From: JBOHSA01 sp050732995
Lineage (GTDB): Bacteria > Gemmatimonadota > Gemmatimonadetes > Gemmatimonadales > GWC2-71-9
Direction: 5' to 3'
NCBI GenBank assembly: GCA_050732995.1
Contig: JBOHSA010000042.1
Span: forward strand, 1-31,480
DNA length: 31,480 bases
The notes under the pieces are model-generated. The model saw only the letters and a program-made list of their open reading frames with translations, did no database searches and was not told the origin of the DNA. Shown here piece by piece: positions 13,501 to 19,885 of this stretch. Within the stretch, counting starts at the first letter, position 1, and each line of letters starts with the position of its first letter. Position numbers and translations under genes: made by a program.

Positions 13501-16500
13501 ACCGCCCTCGTGACCGTGACCGCGGCCCCCACGACGACCACCATCACGGGCGACGCGCCGGACCCCTCCGTCGTGGGCGAGGCCGTGACGGTGACCTTCA
13601 CCGTCACCTCGACCGGCGGCACGCCCACGGGCAACGTCACGGTGAGTGACGGGGCGGCGAATTGCGTGGGCACCGTAGCCGCTGGCACCTGCGCCCTCAC
13701 CCCGACCACCGCCGGCGCCAAGACCCTCACCGCCACCTACGCGGGCGACGGCAACTTCACCGGCAGCGCGTCGGCCGGCGTCGGCCACACGGTGAACCCG
13801 GCGGCCACCACGACCACGATCACCGGAGGTTCACCGAACCCCTCGGCCGTCGGTCAGGCCGTGAGCTTTACCTATGCCGTCGTGGCCAACGCCCCGGGGA
13901 GTGGGACGCCCACGGGGGGGGGGACAGTCAATGTGAGTGACGGGGTCCAGAGCTGTAACGCGACGGTGGCCGCGGGCGGCTGCAGCATCGCGTTCAGCTC
14001 CGCCGGCGGGCGGACCGTGACCGCGACCTATGCGGGGGACGGCAACTTCGCCGCCAGCACGTCGGCGGGAGTGACCCACACAGTAGGCGCGGCCGGTACT
14101 ACGACCACGATCACCGCCGACACGCCGGATCCCTCGGTCGTGGGCCAGGTGGTGCCGGTGACCTTCACTGTGACCTCGACCGGCGGTACCCCCACCGGCA
14201 ACGTCACGGTGAGCGACGGGGCGCTGACCTGCGTCGGTACCGTTGCGGCGGGCGGCTGCGCGCTCACGTCCACGACCGCCGGGCCCAAGACGCTCACCGC
14301 GACCTACGCCGGCGATGCGAACTTCGCCGGCAGCAGCTCGCCCGACGTCGCCCATGCGGTGAACCAGGCCGGCACCACGACCGCGATCACGGCCGACACG
14401 CCCGATCCGTCAGTCGTGGGCCAGGCGTACACCGTCAGTTACAGCGTGGCTGTCAGCGCCCCGGGGAGTGGGACGCCCACCGGCAACATCACGGTGAGTG
14501 ATGGCACGCAGAGCTGCATCGGCACGGTGGCGGCGGGCAGCTGCGCGCTCGCCTCCACGACGGCGGGGGGCAAGACGCTCACCGCGACCTATGCGGGCGA
14601 CGCGAACTTCACCGGCAGCGCCTCGGCCGGCGTCGGCCACACGGTGAACCCGGCAACCACCACGACCGCGATCACGACGCACACCCCGGATCCGTCCGCC
14701 GTGGGCCAGGCCGTGAGCTTTACCTCTACCGTCGTGGCCAACGCCCCGGGGAGTGGGACGCCCACGGGGGGGGGGACAGTCACGGTGAGTGACGGGGTCC
14801 AGAGCTGTAACGCGACAGTGGCCGCGGGCGGCTGCAGCATCGCTTTTACGTCCACCGGCGGGCGAACCGTGACGGCGACCTACGCGGGCGATGCGAACTT
14901 CGCCGGCAGTACGTCGGCGGGGGTGACCCACACGGTGGGCGCGGCGGCCACGACGACCTCGATCACCGGGGACGCGCCGGATCCCTCGGTGGTGGGGCAG
15001 GCGGTGACGGTGAGCTTCACGGTGACCTCGAGCGGCGGCACGCCCACCGGCACCGTCACGGTGAGTGACGGGACGGTGAACTGCGTCGGGACCGTGGCGG
15101 CGGGGAGCTGCGCGCTCGCCTCCACGACGGCGGGGCCCAAGACCCTCACCGCGACCTACGCGGGCGACGGGAACTTCGCCGGGAGCGCCTCGGCCGGCGT
15201 GGCGCACACGGTGGACCCCGCGGCTACGACGACCACGATTACCACCGACACTCCCGATCCCTCGGTCGTGGGACAGGCGGTGAGCTTCACCTATACCGTC
15301 GTGGCCAACGCCCCAGGGGGTGGGAGCCCCATCGGGTCCGTGACGGTGAGCGACGGAGTCCAGAGCTGTAACGCGACGGTGGCCGCGGGCGGCTGCAGCA
15401 TCGCGTTTACGTCCGCCGGCGGGCGGAGCGTGACGGCGACCTACGCGGGCGACGCGAACTTCACGACCAGCGCCTCGGCTGGCGTGGCCCATACGGTCAA
15501 CGCCGCGGGCACGACGACCGCGATTACGGGCGTCACCCCGGATCCCTCGGCCGTGGGCCAGGCGTACACCGTCAGTTACAGCGTGGCCGTGAGCGCCCCC
15601 GGAAGTGGGACGCCTACCGGGACCGTCACCGTGAGTGACGGGATAGTGAGCTGTATCGCCACGGTGGCGGCAGGCAGCTGCGCGCTCGCCTCCACGACCG
15701 CGGGGGGCAAAACGCTCACCGCGACCTACGCAGGCGACGGTAACTTCGCCGGGAGCGCCTCGACCGGCGTAGCGCACACGGTGAACGCAGCGGCTACCAC
15801 GACCTCGATCACGGGCGACACGCCGGATCCGTCGGTCGTGGGCCAGGCGGTGAGCTTCACCTATTCCGTCGTGGCCAACGCCCCGGGGAGTGGGACCCCC
15901 ACCGGGACGGTGACGGTGAGCGACGGGATCCAGAGCTGCAACGCGACGGTGGCTGCGGGCGGCTGCAGCATCGCGTTCAGCTCCACCGGCGGGCGGACCG
16001 TGACCGCGACTTACACAAGCGACGGGAACTTCACCGGCAGCGCCTCGGCCAGCGTAGGCCACACGGTGAACCAGGCCGGCACGACGACCGCGATCACGGG
16101 CGACACCCCGGATCCGTCGGTCGTAGGCCAGGCGTACACCGTCAGTTACAGCGTGGCCGTGAGCGCCCCAGGAGATGGGACGCCCACCGGCAACGTCACG
16201 GTGAGTGACGGGACTTTGAGCTGTATCGGCACCGTGGCGGCCGGGAGCTGCAGCTTGACCTCGCTCACGCCGGGCGCCAAGACGCTGACGGCGACCTACG
16301 CCGGGGATGCGAACTTCGCCGCCAGCACGTCGGCGGGCGCGCCGCACCAGGTCAATGCATTCGGGGAGGCCAGCGCGACGCAGTCGACTCTGACCACGTC
16401 GGTTTCGACCATCACCGCGAGCGCGGGCTCGAGCGCGGCCACGATCACCGTCACGGCCCGGGATCAGTTCGGCAACTCGATTGAAAGCGCCACGGTCGTG

Positions 16501-17100
16501 CTCTCAGCTACCGGCACGAACAACAACATCACTCCACCGGGGGCGACCAACGGCAGCGGCGTGACCAGCGGCACCCTGAGCTCGACCAAGGCCGAAGACA
16601 AGATCATCTCGGCGACGATCAACGGAGTAGCTATCACGCAGACCGACACCATCACGGTCACCGCGGGCGCAGTATCTGCGTCACTGTCCACGGTCTCCGC
16701 ATCGCCGACTACGATCCCGGCCGTGACAGGTACGTCCACGATCACTGTGACGGCCAAGGATGCCTTCGGGAACGCCATCGTCGGCGCGGCCGTTGTCCTG
16801 AACGCGACCGGAGTCGGAAACACTCTGACCCAGTCATCCGGCCCGACGGATGGGAGCGGAGTAGCCACGGGGACCTTGAGCTCTCTCGTAGCCGAGCCCA
16901 AGACGATCTCTGCGACCATCGACGGGACTGCGATCACGCAGACCGCAGATGTCGAAGTAACACTCGTCACGGGGGCTTCGGGGGCCTCAGCGGCAGACCC
17001 GGCCGCCGTTTTCGTGGGCGATGAGATCGCGCGAGAGCTGGCCGCTGGCGCCGGACGACTATCGATTCTCAGCCACTCCGCGCTTACAATTCTCCTATGA
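4543..17100 (+). CDS. Giant Ig-like repeat surface lipoprotein, 4185 aa
   Basis: Exported adhesin-like protein. The N-terminus has a hydrophobic signal sequence ending in L-T-T-C28, a plausible though non-ideal lipobox. Domains in order: a BACON-like beta domain (about 41-138); a pre-peptidase C-terminal (PPC)-like domain (about 140-262); three fibronectin-type repeats with 'YHWQAR..D.TGR.GPW..FGGN' signatures (about 270-625); a long stretch of bacterial Ig-like repeats including ten invasin/intimin-type Big_1 copies ('TITVTARDxFGNPIxGAxV'); ten Ig repeats of about 94 aa beginning 'TTTxITGDxPDPSVVGQ', each with a Cys pair 8 residues apart (about 2997-3935); and two final Big_1 repeats. No LPxTG, autotransporter barrel or T9SS signal is visible at the C-terminus. 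The ATG at 4543 is the first in-frame start after a TAA. The stop overlaps the kinase start (ATGA). It is uninterrupted over 12.5 kb. Adhesion or a matrix role is inference from the architecture. Confidence 0.9.
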   Translation: MARFPTPVALRLVMGGLVLAGATSLTTCRLDKLISPPSGGILTVSPTRLVDTAAVGSAASRSLSLEISNAVPGRLSWTAARLLSSSWLALDAASGTAPSTLRLTADPAGLAVGTYRDTVVVTTNGTSEGEARIPIEFTIRSCLVTPIPLDAQLGGAIGRADCTAPHRDTTFAELYSFTGSAGDSVSIELVSSEFAPHLIFDTAGAATAPPLAQTAACAGVPGAPCLRYQRLPRSGTFWIEATSVAAGDTGAYTLGLYRPRAPNLPQSLAQFGGDSTTAIPTGGSSGSTIVVGGVVPDPDGGDSLRLEVEVRPVGTTFTGAATATGALVRNGVRAFARVTGLADNVGYHWRARAVDQTGRVGAWMAFGGNAETDPDLSVAVAEPPAAPATPGQLKADGLTAIAVGGTTDEQTVSFKATVSDPDPGDRLRLHVEVRPIGTAFSNAPTDSSAQVASGAIATTTVTALTNKTNYHWQARVSDESGRTGPWLAFGGNAESATDFRVEILGAPSAPTALGQFKSDATTAIATGGTTDQTTVVFKGTVTDPDAGEQLRLEVEHQPIGTAFSNAPTGTSVQVANGAVAVVTVPGLADNVAYHWQARTMDQTGRAGPWAAFGGNDEGAIDFRVVLPPNRLAFTVQPVNTAAGATIVPAVRIAAQDQAGATLTSFTGDVTLAIGTNAGGGTLAGTLTRPAILGVATFADLSINKTGTGYTLVAAATGMGGATSTAFNITPGPAAKLAITTQPSSSVPSGTVFPQQPVIQLQDANGNAVPQSGTGVTALIASGGGALGGTPTVPTNAGGAAPFTNLMITGTAGARTLRFRTTGLDSVTSNAVTVTAGAATQIAVNGGNSQAATAGTAVAVVPSVIVRDASNNPVQGVPVTFAVTPSNGGITGATSTTNASGIAQVGSWTLSTVAKLDTLTATATGLTGSPVTFVDTAKVGPPAVMTKSSGDNLTGQVGTALATPHEVRITDVHGNPALGAAVSWAAATGGGSVNPTVSTTNADGRATTIRTLGPTAGTHTTTATATLTGGPTTVTFSANATVGGATQMTITGGQNQVDTVGQTLPTPLTVRVADNLSNPVPGVPISWAVTNGGGSLSQALDTTDANGLSSVTWTLGTLMSPTDSTQQVQATGVGSPLAFTAFTVPGPVSPTQTTVTAAPATITAGGAASTITVTARDQFGNVIKGKAVTLAATGSGNTLTQLSTPTDVNGVATGTLSSTKAEAKSVSATVGGVAITQPATVTVNPAAVSAGLSTLSATSPIIAGSGTSTITVTARDAFSNPIPLATVVLAATGPGNTLTQPDSATNASGVATGTLSSTAAGNKVVSATIDTVPITQTDTVVVTAGLATKLFITTEPSATAQSGVAFAPQPAVRLRDAGDNNVSQAGVVITATVATGPGGATLVNATATTAANGLATFSGLAISGPTGSYRLQMAAGVLTPDTTTAITLNPGPAAKLALPTQPSTSVQNAIAFPQQPVVQLQDAAGNNVSLAGVAVTPAIATGGGTLSPLTAVSTNASGAAAFTGLTITGTVGVRTLSFTSGTLTGVASGPVTVTAGTATQIAVNAGNGQSAAAGTAVAIAPSVIVRDVSGNPVSLVSVTFATDPGNGTVNPVTPILTNASGIAAVTSWTLGINAGTDTLTATPSPVLTGSPVRFTATATVGLPATMEKSSGDNVTGQVGTTLGTPHEVTVRDANGNPVANVPITWAAATGGGSVNPTGSTTDINGKATTTRTLGLTPGTQTTTATANLTGGGGSTTVTFNVNATVGGATQMTITGGQNQTDTVGQTLPTPLSVRVADQFNNPVQGVQISWSVIDGGGSVNPGASTTDASGIATTSWTLGTTTTPTDTIQSVQATGVASPLTFTAYTVPGPVSAAQTIVVATSPITASSGGSASTITVTARDPFGNVIKGKTVTLVATGTNNTLTQPAAPTNANGVATGTLSSTKAEAKTLSATVAEVAITQQPTVTVNPAGATTLVFWTQPSNVAAGASITPAVQVEIRDPFANRVTSATNGVGLTLDANPGGGALTGGGTVAAVGGVATFAGLSIDKTGTGYTLTAASTGLTGAPSTGFNVAAGAVSPSQSTLSATSPITAGSGTSTITVTARDGLGNPIAGATVLLAATGAGNTLAQPGPTNASGVATGTLTSTVAEGKTISATINGTGITPTAAVTVSPAAVSAAQSTVTAAPGSIEAGGVSTITVTARDAFGNPIPGATVVLAATGTANSLTQPGPTSSVGAATGTLSSTVAETKTVSATVNGTAIAQTAAVIVTPTGVDAALSTVTAAPPTIAASGGTSQSTITVTAKDGFGNPIAGATVVLAASGGGNTLSAPGPTGATGVTTATLSSTVAEGKTISATINGTAITQTTTVTVQPAVPSGAQTLVTAAPGTITASGGSSQATITVTVRDAFGNAIQGASVTLAATGAGNTLTQPATLTNASGVTTGTLSSVTAGTKTVSATVNGSIAVAQTATVNVLAATAAELVFTVQPTNTVAGAAITPAVQVVARDEFGNTATGFGGSVTMALAANPAGGTLAGTTTVPAGSGVATFSDLRIQKAGTGYALSASAGGATADTSVAFNVLVGGVSAAQSTVTAAPGTIPASSGSSQSIITVTARDSVGNPIAGAAVLLTSTGSGTTLTQPGPTDATGVATGTLSSTVAQAKIVSATIGGVAITQTATVTVTPAAVSAAASTVIASPTAITASSGASVATITVTVKDQFGNAIAGATVALAATGTANALTQPAGPTNASGVATGTLSSTKAEAKTVSATVNGAVTITQTATVTVSPESPSQVGFVVQPAGAAAGATITPAVQVGIEDQFGNVVSSGPQRTIALSISTNPGGGVLSGTTSVQVAGGSSPRIAVFSDLSINKVGVGYRLQAVATAGSLTPDTSTTFDISAGAVSAALSTVAAAPTTITVGSGASTITVTAKDALGNAIPGASVVLAATGTGNTLTQPAGPTDASGVATGSLSSGVAGTKTVSATINGVAITQTALVTVTAAPTTTTITGDAPDPSVVGEAVTVTFTVTSTGGTPTGNVTVSDGAANCVGTVAAGTCALTPTTAGAKTLTATYAGDGNFTGSASAGVGHTVNPAATTTTITGGSPNPSAVGQAVSFTYAVVANAPGSGTPTGGGTVNVSDGVQSCNATVAAGGCSIAFSSAGGRTVTATYAGDGNFAASTSAGVTHTVGAAGTTTTITADTPDPSVVGQVVPVTFTVTSTGGTPTGNVTVSDGALTCVGTVAAGGCALTSTTAGPKTLTATYAGDANFAGSSSPDVAHAVNQAGTTTAITADTPDPSVVGQAYTVSYSVAVSAPGSGTPTGNITVSDGTQSCIGTVAAGSCALASTTAGGKTLTATYAGDANFTGSASAGVGHTVNPATTTTAITTHTPDPSAVGQAVSFTSTVVANAPGSGTPTGGGTVTVSDGVQSCNATVAAGGCSIAFTSTGGRTVTATYAGDANFAGSTSAGVTHTVGAAATTTSITGDAPDPSVVGQAVTVSFTVTSSGGTPTGTVTVSDGTVNCVGTVAAGSCALASTTAGPKTLTATYAGDGNFAGSASAGVAHTVDPAATTTTITTDTPDPSVVGQAVSFTYTVVANAPGGGSPIGSVTVSDGVQSCNATVAAGGCSIAFTSAGGRSVTATYAGDANFTTSASAGVAHTVNAAGTTTAITGVTPDPSAVGQAYTVSYSVAVSAPGSGTPTGTVTVSDGIVSCIATVAAGSCALASTTAGGKTLTATYAGDGNFAGSASTGVAHTVNAAATTTSITGDTPDPSVVGQAVSFTYSVVANAPGSGTPTGTVTVSDGIQSCNATVAAGGCSIAFSSTGGRTVTATYTSDGNFTGSASASVGHTVNQAGTTTAITGDTPDPSVVGQAYTVSYSVAVSAPGDGTPTGNVTVSDGTLSCIGTVAAGSCSLTSLTPGAKTLTATYAGDANFAASTSAGAPHQVNAFGEASATQSTLTTSVSTITASAGSSAATITVTARDQFGNSIESATVVLSATGTNNNITPPGATNGSGVTSGTLSSTKAEDKIISATINGVAITQTDTITVTAGAVSASLSTVSASPTTIPAVTGTSTITVTAKDAFGNAIVGAAVVLNATGVGNTLTQSSGPTDGSGVATGTLSSLVAEPKTISATIDGTAITQTADVEVTLVTGASGASAADPAAVFVGDEIARELAAGAGRLSILSHSALTILL
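5350..6420 (+). repeat. Three tandem fibronectin-like repeats inside the giant gene
   Basis: Three units of about 355 nt share 'DPDxGDxLRLxVEVRPIGTAFSNAPT' and 'YHWQARxxDxTGRxGPWxAFGGN'. Units two and three are the most alike at the DNA level (for example the shared bases around 5851-5880 and 6217-6246), which suggests recent duplication. Confidence 0.8.
6728..8280 (+). repeat. Long internal duplication, copy A
   Basis: A 1.55-kb block of the giant gene whose domain order and signature phrases (TQPSxSV, FPQQPV, TQIAVN, KSSGDN.TGQVGT, TQMTITGGQNQ.DTVGQTLPTPL) recur in the same order about 2.16 kb downstream. This indicates segmental duplication of five or six domains as one unit rather than of single repeats. 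Confidence 0.75.
8886..10445 (+). repeat. Long internal duplication, copy B
   Basis: Second copy of the block at 6728-8280, offset by about 2158-2160 nt and in the same frame. The copies differ by many substitutions and small indels, so the duplication is not recent. Between the copies lie one Big_1 repeat and one TEPS-type repeat. Confidence 0.75.
13914..13923 (+). repeat. G10 homopolymer tract in the giant gene
   Basis: Ten consecutive G in the second Ig repeat of the Cys-paired array. Sister repeats have a short G run here and read TPTG-TVTV, while this one reads TPTG-GG-TVNV, so the tract looks like an in-frame 6-nt expansion. TGA stops in both other frames follow at 13934-13936 and 13938-13940. 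Confidence 0.85.
14766..14775 (+). repeat. Second G10 homopolymer tract in the giant gene
   Basis: Ten consecutive G at the equivalent position of the fifth Ig repeat, again an in-frame two-glycine expansion relative to sister repeats. TGA stops in the two other frames lie at 14786-14788 and 14790-14792. Confidence 0.85.
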
Positions 17101-18809
17101 TCTGCCCGCGCTGCTCGGTCGGCGAGATCTCGGAACAGTCGCACGAGTGCCTGCTGTGCGGATTCTCGCCGGGGGCGGAGGCCGGCGTGCGCAGCGTGAT
17201 GATCGAGACGCCGGTGCACAGCGACCCCGACGCCGGCGTGCGGCACGCGCTCGCGCGGCAGTTCCATGTCGAATCCGCCCTGCACCGCAGCCCCCTCTCG
17301 GCCGTGTACCTGGCGCGCGACGTCGAAACCGACGCGCTCGTGGCCTTGAAGATCATCCCGCGGCTCCCGTTCCTCGACGCGAGCCTCCCGGAGCGGTTCC
17401 AGCGGGAGGCCGCCCTCGCGGCGCTGCTGGACCACCCGCATATCGTGCCGGTGCTCCGCTACGGCACGTCCGACACCCTCGTGTGGTGTTCGATGGAGCT
17501 GTCCAACGGCCGGTCACTCGCCGAGGTGGCGCGGTCAACGGAGGGCAAGCCGCTGGACCTGCGCAGCTGCCTGCGGATCGTGCAGCAGGTGGCGAGCGCG
17601 CTGGACTACGCGCACCGGCGCGGTGTCGCCCACGGCAACGTGAAGGCCTCGAACATCCTGGTGGACGAAGGCGGCTGGGCCCAGCTCATGGACTTCGGCA
17701 TGGTGCGCGCGGTCGGGGGCGTGGGGGCGCTCCAGGCCGTCGAGTGGCCCGCGGGTGCGCTGGACTATCTCGCCCCGGACTACTTCGCCCCGCGCAGCCT
17801 GGTCGGCCCGAGCTCCGACCAGTACGCGCTCGGGGTCCTGGTCTACGAGTGCCTGAGCGGCCAGCCGCCCTTGGGGGCGATGTCGGTGGACGAGCTGGCG
17901 CAGCACCACCGCACCGCGCTGCCACCGAGCCTGTCCGCGCTCCGGCCCGACGTGCCGCCCCATGTCGCCGACGCGGTGGCGCGTGCGATGGGGAAGCTGC
18001 CGCAGACCCGCTTCGCCAACATTCTGGATTTCGCCGCGGTGTTGTCGGGCCCGGCCGCCCCGGCTTCCCTCAGTGCCCCGCCGCCGCCCGCCACCCCACC
18101 CGGGGCCAAGCCCGCGCCCCAGCGTTCCGACGCGTCCCATCCCGCTCCCGGGACCAACCGGGCTTCGCCGTCCGGGCCGACGGCGCCGCGCCCCTCTCCG
18201 GTCCCGAAGGGGAAGGCGAGCGCGCCGGTGCTCTACGTCGAAGGGGGTGGCGAGCCGGATCCGAGTCTCCCCGCATTGCCTCCAAAGAGAAAGTGGCGCG
18301 TGTTGGTGGCGGTGGCGGCGCCGCTGCTCACGATCCTGCTCGGCGCCACGTGGTGGCTCATCACCACGCCCGCGCCGGACCCGGCGCCCGTGCAGTGGGA
18401 GCGGCTCGAGCCCCTTCCTCCCGCTCCGACCGGCGGGACGCCGGGTTCCTCCGTGGCTCGTCCACAGCCGGCGTCGCCCGGCGGTCCGTCGAGCCAGCCG
18501 GTGCGCCCGCCGGCCGCCGTTCCCCGGCCCACTGTCCCCGGCCCCGCTCAGGCCCCTGCCCCGCGCCCTGCGGCCACCAGAGCGGCTCCGCCCGGGTTCG
18601 TCGTGGTGAACGCCACACCCTGGGCCGAGCTCTACGTCGACGGCCGGCTCGTGGGCAACACGCCCATGGTCAATCTGGAGCTGCCGCCGGGAACGCATCA
18701 GCTCCGGCTGGTGCGTGACGGGTTCGAGCCGTACGAGCGCCTCGTGCTCGTGACGTCGGGCCAGACGCTGCGGATCACCGACCTCGTGCTGCAGGAAATC
18801 AAGCCGTGA
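17097..18809 (+). CDS. Zinc-ribbon / degenerate Ser-Thr kinase / TM / PEGA protein
   Basis: A 570-residue membrane protein. C3, C6, C18 and C21 form a zinc ribbon. A Hanks-type kinase domain spans about 55-318: the VAIK-type lysine is K85 (VALK), an E is present at 104, DFG is at 199-201, and an APD triplet is at 226-228. The glycine loop is degenerate (ALHRSPLSAVYLA) and the HRD catalytic motif reads H179-G-N181 (HGNVKASN), so the usual catalytic Asp is Asn. Activity is therefore doubtful and it may be a pseudokinase. A Pro/Ala-rich linker, one membrane helix (about 400-422), a second Pro-rich linker and a C-terminal PEGA domain (about 499-568, 'GFVVVNATPWAELYVDGR') follow. This places the kinase in the cytoplasm and PEGA outside the inner membrane. 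The start overlaps the giant gene stop (ATGA), implying coupled translation. Confidence 0.9.
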   Translation: MICPRCSVGEISEQSHECLLCGFSPGAEAGVRSVMIETPVHSDPDAGVRHALARQFHVESALHRSPLSAVYLARDVETDALVALKIIPRLPFLDASLPERFQREAALAALLDHPHIVPVLRYGTSDTLVWCSMELSNGRSLAEVARSTEGKPLDLRSCLRIVQQVASALDYAHRRGVAHGNVKASNILVDEGGWAQLMDFGMVRAVGGVGALQAVEWPAGALDYLAPDYFAPRSLVGPSSDQYALGVLVYECLSGQPPLGAMSVDELAQHHRTALPPSLSALRPDVPPHVADAVARAMGKLPQTRFANILDFAAVLSGPAAPASLSAPPPPATPPGAKPAPQRSDASHPAPGTNRASPSGPTAPRPSPVPKGKASAPVLYVEGGGEPDPSLPALPPKRKWRVLVAVAAPLLTILLGATWWLITTPAPDPAPVQWERLEPLPPAPTGGTPGSSVARPQPASPGGPSSQPVRPPAAVPRPTVPGPAQAPAPRPAATRAAPPGFVVVNATPWAELYVDGRLVGNTPMVNLELPPGTHQLRLVRDGFEPYERLVLVTSGQTLRITDLVLQEIKP

Positions 18810-19885
18810 CGGCGCGACCGGCTTGCCCGCGGCTCGGTGCCCTCCTCGTGCTCCTCGCGGCTCCGCTGAGGACCACCCAGGCCCAGGGCGACAGCGATCT
18901 GGTGACCCGCGCGGTGCGGGCGTATCAGAATGTGGAGTTCGACGCCGCGGCGACGCTGCTGCGCCGGGCGCTGGCGGACAACCTCGCGCCGGACGAGCGG
19001 ACGCGGGCGCTGACCTACCTGGGCGCAGCGGAGGTGTTCCGGGGCGGAGGCGGCGTGCGGCGCGACTCCGCGGTCGCCGCCTTCCGCCGCCTGTTGTTGC
19101 TCGACCCCCGGCAGCGGCCTGACCGGCTCGTGTTTCCTCCCCAGGTGGTGAGCGTGTTCGAGGAAGTCCGGCGCGCGACCAAGGCGGTGCTCGCGGTCGC
19201 GCCCGCTGAATCGCGCTTTCGTCCGGGTCCGGGCGGCGGATCGTTCGTCGCCACGCTGTTCGGGACCTCGTTCCACGAGATCGAAGTCCGGTTGGCGCGC
19301 GTGGACGGCACGGTGGTGCGGACGCTCTACGTCGGCCCCATGGGGGACAGCCTGGAGGTCCGCTGGGACGGGCTCGACACGGCGGGGGCCTTCGTCCCGT
19401 CCGGCCGGTATGTCTTCACGGTCGCCTCGCGGTTGTCCCCGGCCAGTCCGGTCCTGCGCGTGGTGCAGCTACCGCTGGAGACCGGGCTGGTCGTGCCCGA
19501 CACGCTCCCCGTGCCGCCGCCGCCCGTGGACTCGCTGCTCCTCCCCGAGAAAGCCACGCGCGGGATGGGGTTCAGGTCCCTGGCGGGCGGTCTGCTCGCG
19601 GCGGGAGCCGTGATCGCGCTCCCGCCGCTGGTTGCGGACGGCGCGAACGCGTCGGGGATCCGGTTCGCGGTGGCGGGAGCGGTGAGTTTCTCCGGGCTCG
19701 TCGGCTTCGTGACCCAGCGGCCGGGGCGGGCGCTCCCCGGCAACATCGCGGCGAACCAAGGGCAGCGCGACGCGTGGCGGCGCCGGGCCGACGCCGCGCA
19801 GGCGGAGAACGCCGCCCGGCGCCGGGAGGCTCGGCTCACCGTGCGGGTCGGGACGCCGGTAGTCATGGGGGGAGAGCGGCCGTGA
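18806..19885 (+). CDS. Exported helical-repeat / FlgD-like Ig-domain membrane protein
   Basis: A 359-residue protein starting at GTG 18806 that overlaps the kinase stop as GTGA. A signal peptide (about 1-27, ending TTQAQG) is followed by a TPR-like helical region (about 30-125, with 'AVRAYQNVEFDAAATLLRRAL'). Next comes a FlgD-like Ig domain (about 148-210) with the characteristic 'VRWDGLDTAGAFVPSGRYVFTV' ending, then a Pro-rich linker and two hydrophobic helices (about 257-275 and 285-303). A charged Arg/Ala helix closes the protein. FlgD-like Ig domains usually cap surface or secretion-related proteins, and here the domain is probably periplasmic. I recognise no named family for the whole protein. 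Its position between the PEGA kinase and a barrel protein suggests an envelope-spanning partner, which is inference. Confidence 0.8.
   Translation: MTARPACPRLGALLVLLAAPLRTTQAQGDSDLVTRAVRAYQNVEFDAAATLLRRALADNLAPDERTRALTYLGAAEVFRGGGGVRRDSAVAAFRRLLLLDPRQRPDRLVFPPQVVSVFEEVRRATKAVLAVAPAESRFRPGPGGGSFVATLFGTSFHEIEVRLARVDGTVVRTLYVGPMGDSLEVRWDGLDTAGAFVPSGRYVFTVASRLSPASPVLRVVQLPLETGLVVPDTLPVPPPPVDSLLLPEKATRGMGFRSLAGGLLAAGAVIALPPLVADGANASGIRFAVAGAVSFSGLVGFVTQRPGRALPGNIAANQGQRDAWRRRADAAQAENAARRREARLTVRVGTPVVMGGERP

Larger units (their letters stand above)
13531..16353 (+). repeat. Array of ten ~283-nt Ig-like repeats with paired cysteines
   Basis: Ten tandem units start with 'TTT.IT..TPDPS.VGQ' and end with 'TATYAGD.NF..S.SAGV.HTVN'. 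Two subtypes alternate irregularly: one with VTVTFTVTSTGGTPTG and one with VSFTYxVVANAPGSGTPTG or YTVSYSVAVSAPGSGTPTG. Every unit carries C-x8-C (such as CVGTVAAGTC or CNATVAAGGC), which could form one disulphide per domain after export. DNA identity between units is high, so recombination between repeats is likely. Confidence 0.88.

Noticed and set aside
13531..16353. Regular repeats that could suggest a CRISPR array
   Set aside because: The units are about 283 nt, contiguous and in frame, and encode protein domains; there are no unique spacers.
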